Source: JBHEMK01 sp046262635 (GTDB taxonomy: Bacteria; Actinomycetota; Thermoleophilia; Gaiellales; Gaiellaceae). Taken from it: 37,920 nt of DNA. Of the stretch, positions 16,623-23,717 are shown one piece after another. Each line of letters opens with the position of its first letter. Positions within the stretch are counted from its first letter, which is position 1. The DNA lies in assembly GCA_046262635.1 (NCBI GenBank), contig JBHEMK010000039.1:1-37920 (forward strand), written 5' to 3'. The position numbers and the translations under genes were made by a program. A model generated the notes under the pieces. It saw nothing but the letters and a program-made list of their open reading frames with translations. It was not told the DNA's origin and did not search any database.

Positions 16623-17325
16623 ACGGATCCCGGTGGCGTTTCTCGCGGGGTTCGCCTCGGTGGTCACACCGTGCGTGCTGCCGCTCGTGCCCGGCTACCT
16701 TTCGGCCGTCTCGAACGTCGAGGCGCGGCGGCTCGACGAGCCCGGCAGCTCGCGGCGCGTCGTGCTCGCGAGCCTGCCGTTCATCCTCGGGTTCACGGTC
16801 GTCTTCGTCGTGCTCGGCGCCGGTGCGGCGGCGATCGGGGGCGTCGTCTCGACGAGCGTCCAGACCGATATCGCCGGGTTCATCCTCGTCGTGCTCGGCC
16901 TCAGCTTCGTCGGCCTCCTGCCCTGGCCGGAGCGGATCCTCGCGCCGGGCCTGCTGAGCTCCGCGCGCGGACGTGGCTCGAACGTCTTGCTAGGCGCCGC
17001 CTTCGCCGTGTGCGCGGCGCCGTGCATCGGCACGGTTCTCGCCGCGGTTCTCGTGCTCGCGAGCAACTCGGCCACGGTGCTGAAAGGCGCGTTGCTCCTG
17101 GCCGCGTACTCAATCGGCCTCGGCGTCGCGTTCCTGCTGGCGGGACTCGCCTTCGCCCGGGCGATGGGGGCGTTCCGCTGGGTGCGCGACCGGTACCGGT
17201 GGATCCAGTTCGGGAGCGGGCTGACACTGCTGGCGCTCGGCCTGCTGCTCTTCTTCCACCGCGACTGGTGGTTGCGCGTGCTCCTGAACCGCGCGCTTGA
17301 GAAGGTAGGCCTCGGCAGCCTGTGA
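16615..17325 (+). CDS. ccdA: CcdA cytochrome c biogenesis / thiol electron transporter
   Basis: CcdA carries reducing equivalents from cytoplasmic thioredoxin across the membrane to periplasmic thioredoxin-like proteins. The 236-residue product has about six membrane segments. Its two functional cysteines lie in VVTPCVLPLVPGYLSA and VCAAPCIGTVLAAVL, the expected places. ATG 16615 lies in the last codons of ccmH, giving an 8-base overlap. It probably reduces the TlpA-like protein and CcmH encoded upstream. The stop overlaps the next start as GTGA. Confidence 0.95.
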   Translation: MAERIPVAFLAGFASVVTPCVLPLVPGYLSAVSNVEARRLDEPGSSRRVVLASLPFILGFTVVFVVLGAGAAAIGGVVSTSVQTDIAGFILVVLGLSFVGLLPWPERILAPGLLSSARGRGSNVLLGAAFAVCAAPCIGTVLAAVLVLASNSATVLKGALLLAAYSIGLGVAFLLAGLAFARAMGAFRWVRDRYRWIQFGSGLTLLALGLLLFFHRDWWLRVLLNRALEKVGLGSL

Positions 17326-18695
17326 CGGAGACCTCCTACGACGTCGTGGTGATCGGGGCCGGTCCGGCGGGAGAGGTCTGCGCGGGCCGGCTCGCCGCGG
17401 GAGGGCTCGAAGTCGCACTCGTCGAGGGCCACCTGGTGGGAGGCGAGTGTTCCTACTACGCCTGCATGCCCTCGAAGGCTCTGCTGCGGCCCGCGCAGGC
17501 GCTGGCGGAGGTCCGTCGCGTGCCCGGCGCCCGGGAGGCTGCGAACGGCGACCTCGACGTCGTCGGGGCGCTCAGCCGCCGCGACGAGGTGATCCACAAC
17601 CTCGACGACTCCGGCCAGCTGCCGTGGCTCGAGGAGCGTGGCGCTTCGCTCGTGCGCGGACGGGGGAAGCTCGCGGGCGAGCGGCGCGTCGAGGCGGGCG
17701 AGGACACGCTGGTCGCGCGCAAGGCGGTCGTGGTCGCCACCGGGAGCGGGCCCGCGATCCCGCCGGTCGCCGGCCTCCGTGAGGCGCAGCCGTGGACGAA
17801 CCGCGAGGCGACGACGGCGAAGGCGGTGCCGCGGCGGCTGCTCGTGCTCGGCGGCGGCATCGTCGGGGTCGAGCTGGCCCAGGCGTGGGCGTCGCTCGGC
17901 TCGCAGGTGACAATCGTCGAGCCTGCTTCGCGCCTGATCGGCCGCGAGGAGCCCTTCGCCGGCGAGCAGGTGCTCGCTGGCCTGAAGCGGGCCGGGGTCG
18001 ACGTGCGCTGCAGCTCCACCGCGACCCGGGTCGAGGCCGCCGGCGGCGAGGTCTCGCTCGAGCTCGAGTCGGGAGAGCGGCTCGTCGGCGACGAGCTGCT
18101 CGTCGCAGCGGGCCGCCGACCCAACACGGACGACCTCGGCGTCGAGACGCTCGGGCTGGAGCCCGGGCAGCCGATCGCCGTCGACGACGGGCTGCTCGCC
18201 GAGGGGTTCGACTGGCTCTATGCGATCGGAGACGTCAACGGCCGGGCGCTGCTGACGCACATGGGCAAATATCAGGGGCGGATAGCCGCCGATCGGATCC
18301 TCGGTCGGGACCGTCGCATCCGTGCGGTCGCCGACGGGCCGATGTCGCCGCGGGTCATCTTCACCGACCCGCAGGTCGCCGCAGTCGGCCACACGCTCGA
18401 ATCGGCGGAGGACGCCGGGCTGCGGGCGCGGGCGGTCGACTTCCCCTCGGCGGCGGTCGCGGGAGCCTCGTTTGTGGCCAAAGACACTCCGGGCACCTTC
18501 CGCCTTGTCGTCGACGAGGAGCGGCGGCTCGTCGTGGGCGCGACGATCGCGGGGTCGGAGATCGCCGAGTTCCTGCACGCGGCGACGATCGCCGTCGTCG
18601 GCGAGGTCCCACTCGAGCTGCTCTGGCACGCGGTGCCGTCCTTCCCGACGCGCAGCGAGGTGTGGCTACGCCTGCTCGAGGAGTACGGGCTCTAG
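17322..18695 (+). CDS. FAD-dependent pyridine nucleotide-disulfide oxidoreductase
   Basis: This 457-residue flavoprotein resembles dihydrolipoamide dehydrogenase or mercuric reductase. The N-terminal FAD site is VVVIGAGPAGEVCAGRLA. The redox-active disulfide is GGECSYYACMPSK (C43/C48), in the Cys-x4-Cys spacing of this class. A second Rossmann motif (LVLGGGIVGVELAQAWASLG) binds NAD(P)H, and AIGDVNG contacts FAD. The dimerisation domain ends in WHAVPSFPTRSE, keeping the active-site His. It overlaps ccdA by four bases (GTGA). No 2-oxoacid dehydrogenase genes are nearby, so a lipoamide role is not supported by context. The last 30 bases overlap the convergent DUF309 gene. Confidence 0.93.
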   Translation: MTETSYDVVVIGAGPAGEVCAGRLAAGGLEVALVEGHLVGGECSYYACMPSKALLRPAQALAEVRRVPGAREAANGDLDVVGALSRRDEVIHNLDDSGQLPWLEERGASLVRGRGKLAGERRVEAGEDTLVARKAVVVATGSGPAIPPVAGLREAQPWTNREATTAKAVPRRLLVLGGGIVGVELAQAWASLGSQVTIVEPASRLIGREEPFAGEQVLAGLKRAGVDVRCSSTATRVEAAGGEVSLELESGERLVGDELLVAAGRRPNTDDLGVETLGLEPGQPIAVDDGLLAEGFDWLYAIGDVNGRALLTHMGKYQGRIAADRILGRDRRIRAVADGPMSPRVIFTDPQVAAVGHTLESAEDAGLRARAVDFPSAAVAGASFVAKDTPGTFRLVVDEERRLVVGATIAGSEIAEFLHAATIAVVGEVPLELLWHAVPSFPTRSEVWLRLLEEYGL

Positions 18696-18998
18696 CTCAC
18701 CGTCGCAGGCGGCTCGTTGGCGGGCGGCCTCGACCTGCGCGAGCAGCGCGGCCACATCGACGCCGCGGTGCGACGGCGCGTAGACCGCGAGCCGCCGCGC
18801 CGCCTTCTCGAGCTGCCGCTCGCAGCCGACCCGGCGCCCGCGTCCGGCCTGGTACCAGGCCACGGCGACGTGGACGAGGCCCTGGTGGAAGTCCCGCTCG
18901 GCTGGCTCGGCCGCGCGCCAGGCGAGCTCGAGCTCCTCGTGAGCCTCGAAGTACCTGCCGGCGCGGATCAGCGCGAGGCCGGCCTCAAAGTGCGACTC
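18666..18998 (-). CDS. DUF309 protein, start codon unresolved
   Basis: The frame reads EAGLALIRAGRYFEAHEELE, then DFHQGLVHVAVAWYQAGRG, RQLEKAARRLAVYAPSHRGV and VAALLAQVEA, a good match to DUF309, a small helical family of unknown function. Homology runs from about 18995 to the TAG at 18666. No ATG, GTG or TTG occurs in frame between the upstream stop (19035-19037) and this region; only a CTG at 18971, inside the conserved domain. The 5' limit given is therefore approximate. It follows the Rieske-like gene with a small overlap, so translation may depend on reinitiation, a non-standard start, or a frame error upstream. Confidence 0.72.
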   Translation of the reverse strand, partial: ESHFEAGLALIRAGRYFEAHEELELAWRAAEPAERDFHQGLVHVAVAWYQAGRGRRVGCERQLEKAARRLAVYAPSHRGVDVAALLAQVEAARQRAACDGELEPVLLEQA

Positions 18999-19290
18999 GG
19001 ACGTCGCCGTCTGCGACCTCGACCTCGTAGGTCTTCAGCCTGATCGCCCGGTCGAACTCGTTCTCGCCGGTGCGGAGGTCGCACTGCCAGCCGTGCGAGG
19101 GGGAGGTGAGCACGCAGCCCTCGAGCTCGCCCTCGCCGAGCGGTCCCTGCAGGTGCAGGCAGTGCGGCTGGAGTGCGTAGAAGGAGCCCTCGACGTGCGC
19201 GAGGGCGATTTGCCCGTCGCCGGTCCTGATCGCGCGAAGCGTCCTCTTGGGAACATCGTCGACGCGGGCGACCGTCACGTACCCGGCCAA
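18985..19290 (-). CDS. Rieske-like [2Fe-2S] protein with one ligand missing
   Basis: This small Rieske-type protein has 101 residues from TTG 19290; a GTG at 19278 is an alternative. It reads GYVTVARVDDVPKRTLRAIR and then the first cluster motif PHCLHLQGPLGEGELEG (C44, H46), as in small ferredoxin-type Rieske proteins. In the second motif, usually CPxHGWxFDxxTG, it has TSPSHGWQCDLRTG: H66 is kept but the Cys is Ser63 (codon TCC at 19104-19102). Without that ligand a normal cluster is unlikely. A Cys at position 59 is not in the standard place. Divergent from the pseudo-receiver gene. Confidence 0.78.
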   Translation of the reverse strand: MAGYVTVARVDDVPKRTLRAIRTGDGQIALAHVEGSFYALQPHCLHLQGPLGEGELEGCVLTSPSHGWQCDLRTGENEFDRAIRLKTYEVEVADGDVRVAL

Positions 19291-19386
19291 CGCCGCCCGC
19301 CTGTGAAGCTCGCTGATCGCGCCATCTCGAGCCGCGAGGCTACCACGGGCCTTGAGCACGTCCTTGCGTGACGATACGCTCCCGCC

Positions 19387-19701
19387 GTGGCCACGATCCT
19401 GCTCTGTGGGGTCGACCTCTTCTTCCGGGGTAAGTTGGAGGCGCTCCTCCCGGGACACCGCCTCGTCACGCTCGGGAGCGCCGACCTGCCGGAGCTCGTG
19501 ATCGTCGACATCGCGCGGGTCGACCCGGAGGAGGTGGCAGACACCTATCCCGACACCCCGATCCTCGGCTATACAAACCACACCGACACCGCCGGACTGC
19601 GCGCCGGGCATACCGCCGGATTCGATCAGGTGGTGGTCAAATCCGCTCTCGTCGAGCGTGCACGTGAGCTCGTCGACCAGCTCACCGCCTCGGTAGAGTA
19701 G
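19387..19701 (+). CDS. receiver-like protein lacking the acidic pair
   Basis: This 104-residue protein folds, by pattern, like a CheY receiver: TILLCGVDLFFRGKLEALL for strand 1/helix 1, ELVIVDIARVD around a possible phosphoacceptor Asp, PILGYTN with Thr, and FDQVVVKSAL with Lys. The two acidic residues that normally end strand 1 and bind magnesium are Gly and Val here. Phosphorylation is therefore doubtful. GTG 19387 is the first start after the divergent Rieske gene. The ferredoxin gene follows 8 bases downstream. Receiver assignment is by pattern only. Confidence 0.65.
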   Translation: MATILLCGVDLFFRGKLEALLPGHRLVTLGSADLPELVIVDIARVDPEEVADTYPDTPILGYTNHTDTAGLRAGHTAGFDQVVVKSALVERARELVDQLTASVE

Positions 19702-19709
19702 GTCGCCGT

Positions 19710-20021
19710 TTGACCTACATCATCGCCGAGCCCTGCATCGACATCAAGGACAAGTCCTGCGTCGACGTCTGCCCCGTCGACTGCATCCACGAGGCCGAGC
19801 GGATCCTCGTGATCGATCCCGAGGAGTGCATCGACTGCGGCGCCTGCGAGCCGGAATGCCCGGTCGAGGCGATCTTCCCCGAGGACGCGCTACCCGACAA
19901 GTGGGAGCCCTTCGTCAAGATCAACTACGCCTTCAGCGAGGGCTTCGACGTCGTCAACCGGCTCACGAACGAGTACGCGACGGAGCACAACGTTCAGAAC
20001 GAGCCGCTCGAAGAGGACTAA
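19710..20021 (+). CDS. fdxA: bacterial-type ferredoxin (two Fe-S cluster motifs)
   Basis: This 103-residue electron carrier resembles seven-iron actinobacterial FdxA. The cysteine pattern is C9, C17, C21 (SCVDVCPVDC) and C25, then C40, C43, C46 and C50 (CIDCGACEPECP). The second set is a standard [4Fe-4S] motif; the first resembles the [3Fe-4S]/[4Fe-4S] site of the 7Fe class. The acidic C-terminal tail (NEPLEED) is typical. The TTG at 19710 gives the standard MTYIIAEPCIDIKDKSCVD start. Redox partners are not identified. Confidence 0.93.
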   Translation: MTYIIAEPCIDIKDKSCVDVCPVDCIHEAERILVIDPEECIDCGACEPECPVEAIFPEDALPDKWEPFVKINYAFSEGFDVVNRLTNEYATEHNVQNEPLEED

Positions 20022-20071
20022 TCCCCGGCGATCCGGGCATCCCGCCCGGAAGCGACCAGGAGTTGGATCTG

Positions 20072-20407
20072 ATGCCTCAGGAGGCGTGGAGCAAGAAGCG
20101 CGAGCGGCAATACGAGCACGTCAAGGAGAGCATCGAGGAGCGGGGCGGCTCCGAGAAGAAGGCCAAGGAGATCGCGGCCCGCACGGTCAACAAGGAGCGC
20201 GCCCGCAAAGGCGAGGCGAAGTCGTCGTCCCGGCTCTCCCGTGAAGACATCTCCTCGGGCCGCCGCGGCGGCCAGCGGTCGGGCACGGACCGCCCCAAGG
20301 GCCGAACGAAGGAGCAGCTCTACAACGAGGCCAAGCGGCTGAACATCGCGGGCCGCTCCAGCATGAACAAGCAGGAGCTGCAGCGAGCGGTCGATCGCAG
20401 GAAGTAG
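20072..20407 (+). CDS. Lys/Arg-rich 'plasmid stabilization'-type protein
   Basis: This highly charged 111-residue protein is of the type often labelled plasmid stabilization protein in databases. The first half (WSKKRERQYEHVKESIEERG, then AKEIAARTVNKERARKGE) looks like a helical repeat, and a Ser/Arg-rich linker follows. The C-terminal TKEQLYNEAKRLNIAGRSSM resembles the Rho N-terminal/SAP helix-extended-loop fold that binds nucleic acid. An AGGAG 9 bases before ATG 20072 is one of the better ribosome sites in the window. Nucleic-acid binding is an inference; the plasmid label carries little meaning in a chromosomal setting. Confidence 0.8.
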   Translation: MPQEAWSKKRERQYEHVKESIEERGGSEKKAKEIAARTVNKERARKGEAKSSSRLSREDISSGRRGGQRSGTDRPKGRTKEQLYNEAKRLNIAGRSSMNKQELQRAVDRRK

Positions 20408-20435
20408 ACAGGGGGCTCGTCGGTAAGCTGGCGGT

Positions 20436-21140
20436 GTGAGGCCGAAGACACTCGATCACGTCGCATACTGGGTGACCGACCGCGACACCGTCGCCGGTTT
20501 CGCCGAGCGCCATCTCGGCATGCACGTGATCGAGCGGACGGAGAGGTTCACCCTGGTCGGCTCGAACGCGCGGCACGGCAAGCTGACGCTCTTCGACGCC
20601 GCGGGCCCACGTGAGCGCGGTGCCCTCGGTCATGTGGCGCTGCGCGTCTCCGATCTCGCGACGGCGCTGCAGCGGCTGCCGGAGGGGCTCGAGGTCGAGC
20701 GGCCCGCGGAGGGCGAGGCATACTTCGACGTCGGTTCCGAGGGCGTCCGGCTCGGGCTGGTGGAGCAGAGGACGGAGGTCGAGTACGACCTCGACCACGT
20801 TGCGCTTCTCTCCTCCGATCCGCAGGAGACGGTTGCCGCGTACGGCTCGCTTGGCTTCCGCTCCGCCCTGCCCGGCCGCTCGGGCTCCCCGCGGGTCGAG
20901 GTGGGGGGCGCCTACGTCGAGTTCCGCCCCGGCAGCCCGGGTGAGCCGGGGAACCCGCTCCTGAACCACCTCGCCGTGCTCGTGGACTCCGCCGAGGAGC
21001 ACATCGCCGCCGCGAACGAGCTCGGCGTCGAGATCGACGACGTCGTCGATGCGCCGAATACGCTGGCCGTCTTCCTGCGCGGGCCCGAGCAGGTTCGGAT
21101 CGAATACGTCGAGCACAAGCCCAGTTTCTCGCTGACCTAA
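20436..21140 (+). CDS. tandem VOC (glyoxalase/dioxygenase) protein
   Basis: This 234-residue protein has two vicinal-oxygen-chelate repeats, as in ring-cleavage dioxygenases and glyoxalases. Repeat 1 begins LDHVAYWVTDRDTVAGFAE and continues with LGHVALRVSD. Repeat 2 begins YDLDHVALLSSDPQETVAAY and continues with LLNHLAVLVDS. VRIEYVEHKP near the end holds a likely metal-binding Glu. The histidines of DHV, GHV and NHL are the expected metal ligands. The GTG start at 20436 and the TAA stop three bases before the next gene suggest a two-gene operon with the FAD oxidoreductase. The substrate is unknown. Confidence 0.88.
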   Translation: MRPKTLDHVAYWVTDRDTVAGFAERHLGMHVIERTERFTLVGSNARHGKLTLFDAAGPRERGALGHVALRVSDLATALQRLPEGLEVERPAEGEAYFDVGSEGVRLGLVEQRTEVEYDLDHVALLSSDPQETVAAYGSLGFRSALPGRSGSPRVEVGGAYVEFRPGSPGEPGNPLLNHLAVLVDSAEEHIAAANELGVEIDDVVDAPNTLAVFLRGPEQVRIEYVEHKPSFSLT

Positions 21141-21143
21141 CCC

Positions 21144-22199
21144 GTGCACGTCGCCGGCGCAGGGATGGCGGGGCTCGTGGCCGCTGCGCGGCTGCGTGAG
21201 CTCGGGGTCGAGCCGGTCGTGCTGGAGAAAGGGACGCGCGCGGGTGGCTCGATGCTGCTGTCGAGCTGCGTGATCTGGCGCTACCGGACGTTCGAGGAGT
21301 TCCGCGCCGAGTGCCCCGGCGGCGACCCGGACCTGCAACGGCTCGTGGTCGAGCGCTTCGACGACGCGCTCGCCTGGCTGGAGAGGCTGGGGCCGCCCGT
21401 CGTCTGGCCGGAGACCGGCAATCCGCGCACCGTCGGGAAGCGCTTCGATGCGCGCGGGCTGACCGACTCCCTGCTCCGGGCGGGCGGCGAGGTGCGCCTC
21501 GGGACGGCGCTGCCGGAGGCCACGGAGCCGCCGGTGATCCTCGCCACGGGAGGCTTCTCGGTCCGCATCGCGCGCGAGCGGGGGCTGCTCGTCCGCTCGA
21601 ACCGCTGGAGCGAGGGCGACGGGCTCGAGTTCGCACGCGTGCGCGGCGCGGCGGCGACCGGCGGCCTCGACGAGTTCTACGGCCGCAACCTCCCGGCGCC
21701 GCCGGCGAGGATCGACGAGAAGGGCTTCGTTGAGCTCGCCCAGCTCTACGGCCGCTTCGCGCGCGTGGAGAACGAGAGCGGGGAGCCGTTTTTCCGCGGA
21801 CCGGTCTCCTGGTCGGAGGAGGATCTCGTCCAGGCGACGGCTCGCCAGCCGGGAGCGACGGCCTGGTACGTCGTCGACGAGGCGGCGCTGCAGGAGCGTG
21901 TGCGCGACCGCACGGTGGCCGACATGGTCGAGGCCGCGCGTGCCGCGGGCGGTGACGTCCTCGAGCGCGCGGACGGGACGGTCGCCGTGCACGTGATGCC
22001 GGGCGTCACGCACACGATCGGCGGCCTGCGGATCGACACGGCCGCCCGGGTGCCCGACGAGTCCGGCCGCGCTCTCCCGGGCCTCTACGCCGCGGGCGTC
22101 GACGTGGGCGGCATCTCGACGGGCGGCTATGCGAGCGGCCTGGGGGCGGCCCTCGTCCTCGGCCTCACCGCGGCCGAGACCGCGGCGGCCGAATCCTGA
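21144..22199 (+). CDS. FAD-binding oxidoreductase, fumarate-reductase/3-ketosteroid-dehydrogenase-like
   Basis: This 351-residue flavoprotein has an N-terminal dinucleotide fold (VAGAGMAGLVAAARLRELG, then VVLEKGTRAGGSM). A mid-domain VILATGG is followed by a C-terminal FAD-closing block (GLYAAGVDVGGISTGGYASG). The layout matches the flavoprotein subunit of fumarate reductase and FAD-dependent ketosteroid dehydrogenases, though at 351 residues it is shorter than those (usually 450-600). GTG 21144 starts just after the VOC gene stop. Pairing with a VOC protein suggests small-molecule catabolism, but no substrate can be read from the sequence. Confidence 0.85.
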   Translation: MHVAGAGMAGLVAAARLRELGVEPVVLEKGTRAGGSMLLSSCVIWRYRTFEEFRAECPGGDPDLQRLVVERFDDALAWLERLGPPVVWPETGNPRTVGKRFDARGLTDSLLRAGGEVRLGTALPEATEPPVILATGGFSVRIARERGLLVRSNRWSEGDGLEFARVRGAAATGGLDEFYGRNLPAPPARIDEKGFVELAQLYGRFARVENESGEPFFRGPVSWSEEDLVQATARQPGATAWYVVDEAALQERVRDRTVADMVEAARAAGGDVLERADGTVAVHVMPGVTHTIGGLRIDTAARVPDESGRALPGLYAAGVDVGGISTGGYASGLGAALVLGLTAAETAAAES

Positions 22200-22391
22200 T
22201 CAGGCCGACTCGCCCTGCAGGTACGCGCAGAGCCGGGAGTCGCCGGGGAGCGGCGAGGGACCGAGCTTGGCGACGTTCAGCAGCGTGCCCTCCTCCTCGA
22301 TTTCGTCTCCGAGCGGCGGTGGCTCGCCTTCGCGTTCGCGCAGCTCGTAGCCGTGGGGGGACCACACGAAAACCAGGTACCCGTCCGTCAT
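22200..22391 (-). CDS. small conserved hypothetical protein
   Basis: This 63-residue acidic protein begins MTDGYLVFVWSPHGYELRER and ends LPGDSRLCAYLQGESA. It has no membrane segment, no known motif and one Cys. The ATG at 22391 is clear. Its TGA and the convergent FAD-oxidoreductase TGA lie back to back in the palindrome TGATCA. It lies 12 bases downstream of the histidine-kinase gene on the same strand and may be the last gene of that operon. Confidence 0.6.
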   Translation of the reverse strand: MTDGYLVFVWSPHGYELREREGEPPPLGDEIEEEGTLLNVAKLGPSPLPGDSRLCAYLQGESA

Positions 22392-22403
22392 CGCGCGTAC
22401 AGC

Positions 22404-23048
22404 TTAGTCCGTCGCCGCGTACGGCGGCAGGACGATCCGCAGACTCGTCCCGTCCTCGCGGTGAACGAACGCGAGCGTCGCGCCAAGCGTGCGGGCGCGC
22501 TCCTCGAGCACCTCGATCGAGCGGCGACGGCGCTCGCCGGGGGCGTCGTCGACGATCACCGTCTCGATCCCGTCACTCGTCCGGGAGACCAGCACGGAGA
22601 GATGCTGCGGCGGCCCGCGCCGGATCGCGCCGTCGAGCGACTCACGGACGATCTGGTAGAGCGCCGCCTGCGTCCTCTCGCCGAGCGCGTCCGCTGCCTC
22701 GACGTCCAGCTCCATCCGGATTCCATGCTCCAGGCCGCGCTGCTCGGCGAGGCCCCGCACGGCGATCGCAAAGCCCTGGTCGCGCAGGATCACCGGCTCG
22801 AGGTTGAACGAGAGGTCGCGCAGCTCGCCGATCGTCAAACGGTGCCGCTCGAGCGCCTTGCGTAGCACCTCGCATGCCTCGTCCTTCCGGTCTTGTTCGA
22901 CGAAGTGAAGGACCGCGTCGAGCATCAGCGCGACGCCCGCGAGCGACTGCACCGGCCCATCGTGGAGGAAGAGCGCGATGCGGCGCCGCTCGTCCTGTTC
23001 GGCCCCGAGGATCTGCTCGGTCGGGTCCTCCCGCCGGCCAGCTGCCAC
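22404..23048 (-). CDS. NarL-type histidine kinase-like protein with degenerate ATP site
   Basis: This 214-residue cytoplasmic protein has a HisKA_3 dimerisation helix with the phospho-accepting motif DERRRIALFLHDGPVQSLAG (H29). No sensor or membrane domain precedes it. The catalytic domain is poorly conserved: the N-box reads RESLDGAIRRG (Asn replaced by Gly140), the G1 region is VDDAPGE, and the usual second glycine box is replaced by SIEVLEERARTLGA. ATP binding is doubtful. A GTG at 23048 with AGGAG upstream starts the gene, 12 bases after the response-regulator stop. It may act as a phosphatase, scaffold or phosphotransfer partner. Confidence 0.85.
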   Translation of the reverse strand: MAAGRREDPTEQILGAEQDERRRIALFLHDGPVQSLAGVALMLDAVLHFVEQDRKDEACEVLRKALERHRLTIGELRDLSFNLEPVILRDQGFAIAVRGLAEQRGLEHGIRMELDVEAADALGERTQAALYQIVRESLDGAIRRGPPQHLSVLVSRTSDGIETVIVDDAPGERRRRSIEVLEERARTLGATLAFVHREDGTSLRIVLPPYAATD

Positions 23049-23060
23049 GTTGCTCTCCTA

Positions 23061-23690
23061 CTAGTCGATGATGGCTTCGCGCAGCGCAATCGCAACGGCG
23101 TGCGTGCGCGTGTCGGCCTCGAGCTTGGCCAGGATGTGCCTGACGTGGCTCTTCACCGTCTCCTGGCTGATGAAGAGCTTCCCGGCGACGTCGGCGTTGG
23201 ACATGCCGTCGGCGAGAAGCTGCAGGATCTCCCGCTCCCGCCCGGTGAGCATGTCGTCCTTCTCCCTGCCCGTCAGGAACGCGGGCATCAGGGCTGGGTC
23301 GACGTAGCCCTCTCCGTTGGCGACCTTCTCGATCGCCCGCAGCAGTGTCTGGTGCGGCGCCTCCTTCAAGATGTAGCCCTTGGCGCCCGATTCGAGCCCA
23401 CGGCTGAGCAGACTGCGCTCGCTGTAGGCGGTGAAGATGAGGACCGCGCTCTCGGGCACCCTCGCGGTCAGCTCCTTCGTCGCCTCGAGCCCGTCCATGC
23501 CGGGCATCCGGACGTCCATGATCACGACGTCCGGCCGGCGCCGCTCGGCGAGCGCCACCGCGGTGGCGCCGTCCGGAGCCTCGCCGATCACCCGGATGTG
23601 CGCTGCGCGCGACAACGAGAGGCGCAGGCCTTCACGGACGACCTCGTGGTCGTCGACGATCAGGCAGGTGATCTCCTTCGGCTCGGTCAC
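23061..23690 (-). CDS. NarL/FixJ-type response regulator
   Basis: This is a 209-residue DNA-binding regulator. The receiver domain (residues 7-125) has the acidic pair D13/D14, phosphoacceptor D59 (VVIMDVRMPGMDG), TAYSE with Thr, and KGYILKEAP with Lys. The C-terminal LuxR-type HTH (about 145-205) reads LTGREREILQLLADGMSNAD and then FISQETVKSHVRHILAKL. Both parts look fully functional, in contrast with the degenerate kinase encoded just downstream. GTG 23690 is the first start in frame. Confidence 0.95.
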   Translation of the reverse strand: MTEPKEITCLIVDDHEVVREGLRLSLSRAAHIRVIGEAPDGATAVALAERRRPDVVIMDVRMPGMDGLEATKELTARVPESAVLIFTAYSERSLLSRGLESGAKGYILKEAPHQTLLRAIEKVANGEGYVDPALMPAFLTGREKDDMLTGREREILQLLADGMSNADVAGKLFISQETVKSHVRHILAKLEADTRTHAVAIALREAIID

Positions 23691-23717
23691 GGCGGCGCAG
23701 GGAGTGTAGTCGGCATT

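Noticed and set aside
16695..18629. Long open frame antisense to ccdA and the flavoprotein
   Set aside because: Both sense genes have complete active-site motifs, and no family was seen in the antisense frame.
20072..20407. Plasmid maintenance or toxin-antitoxin system
   Set aside because: Only the database-style name suggests it; no partner toxin or antitoxin, replication gene or mobile element is nearby.
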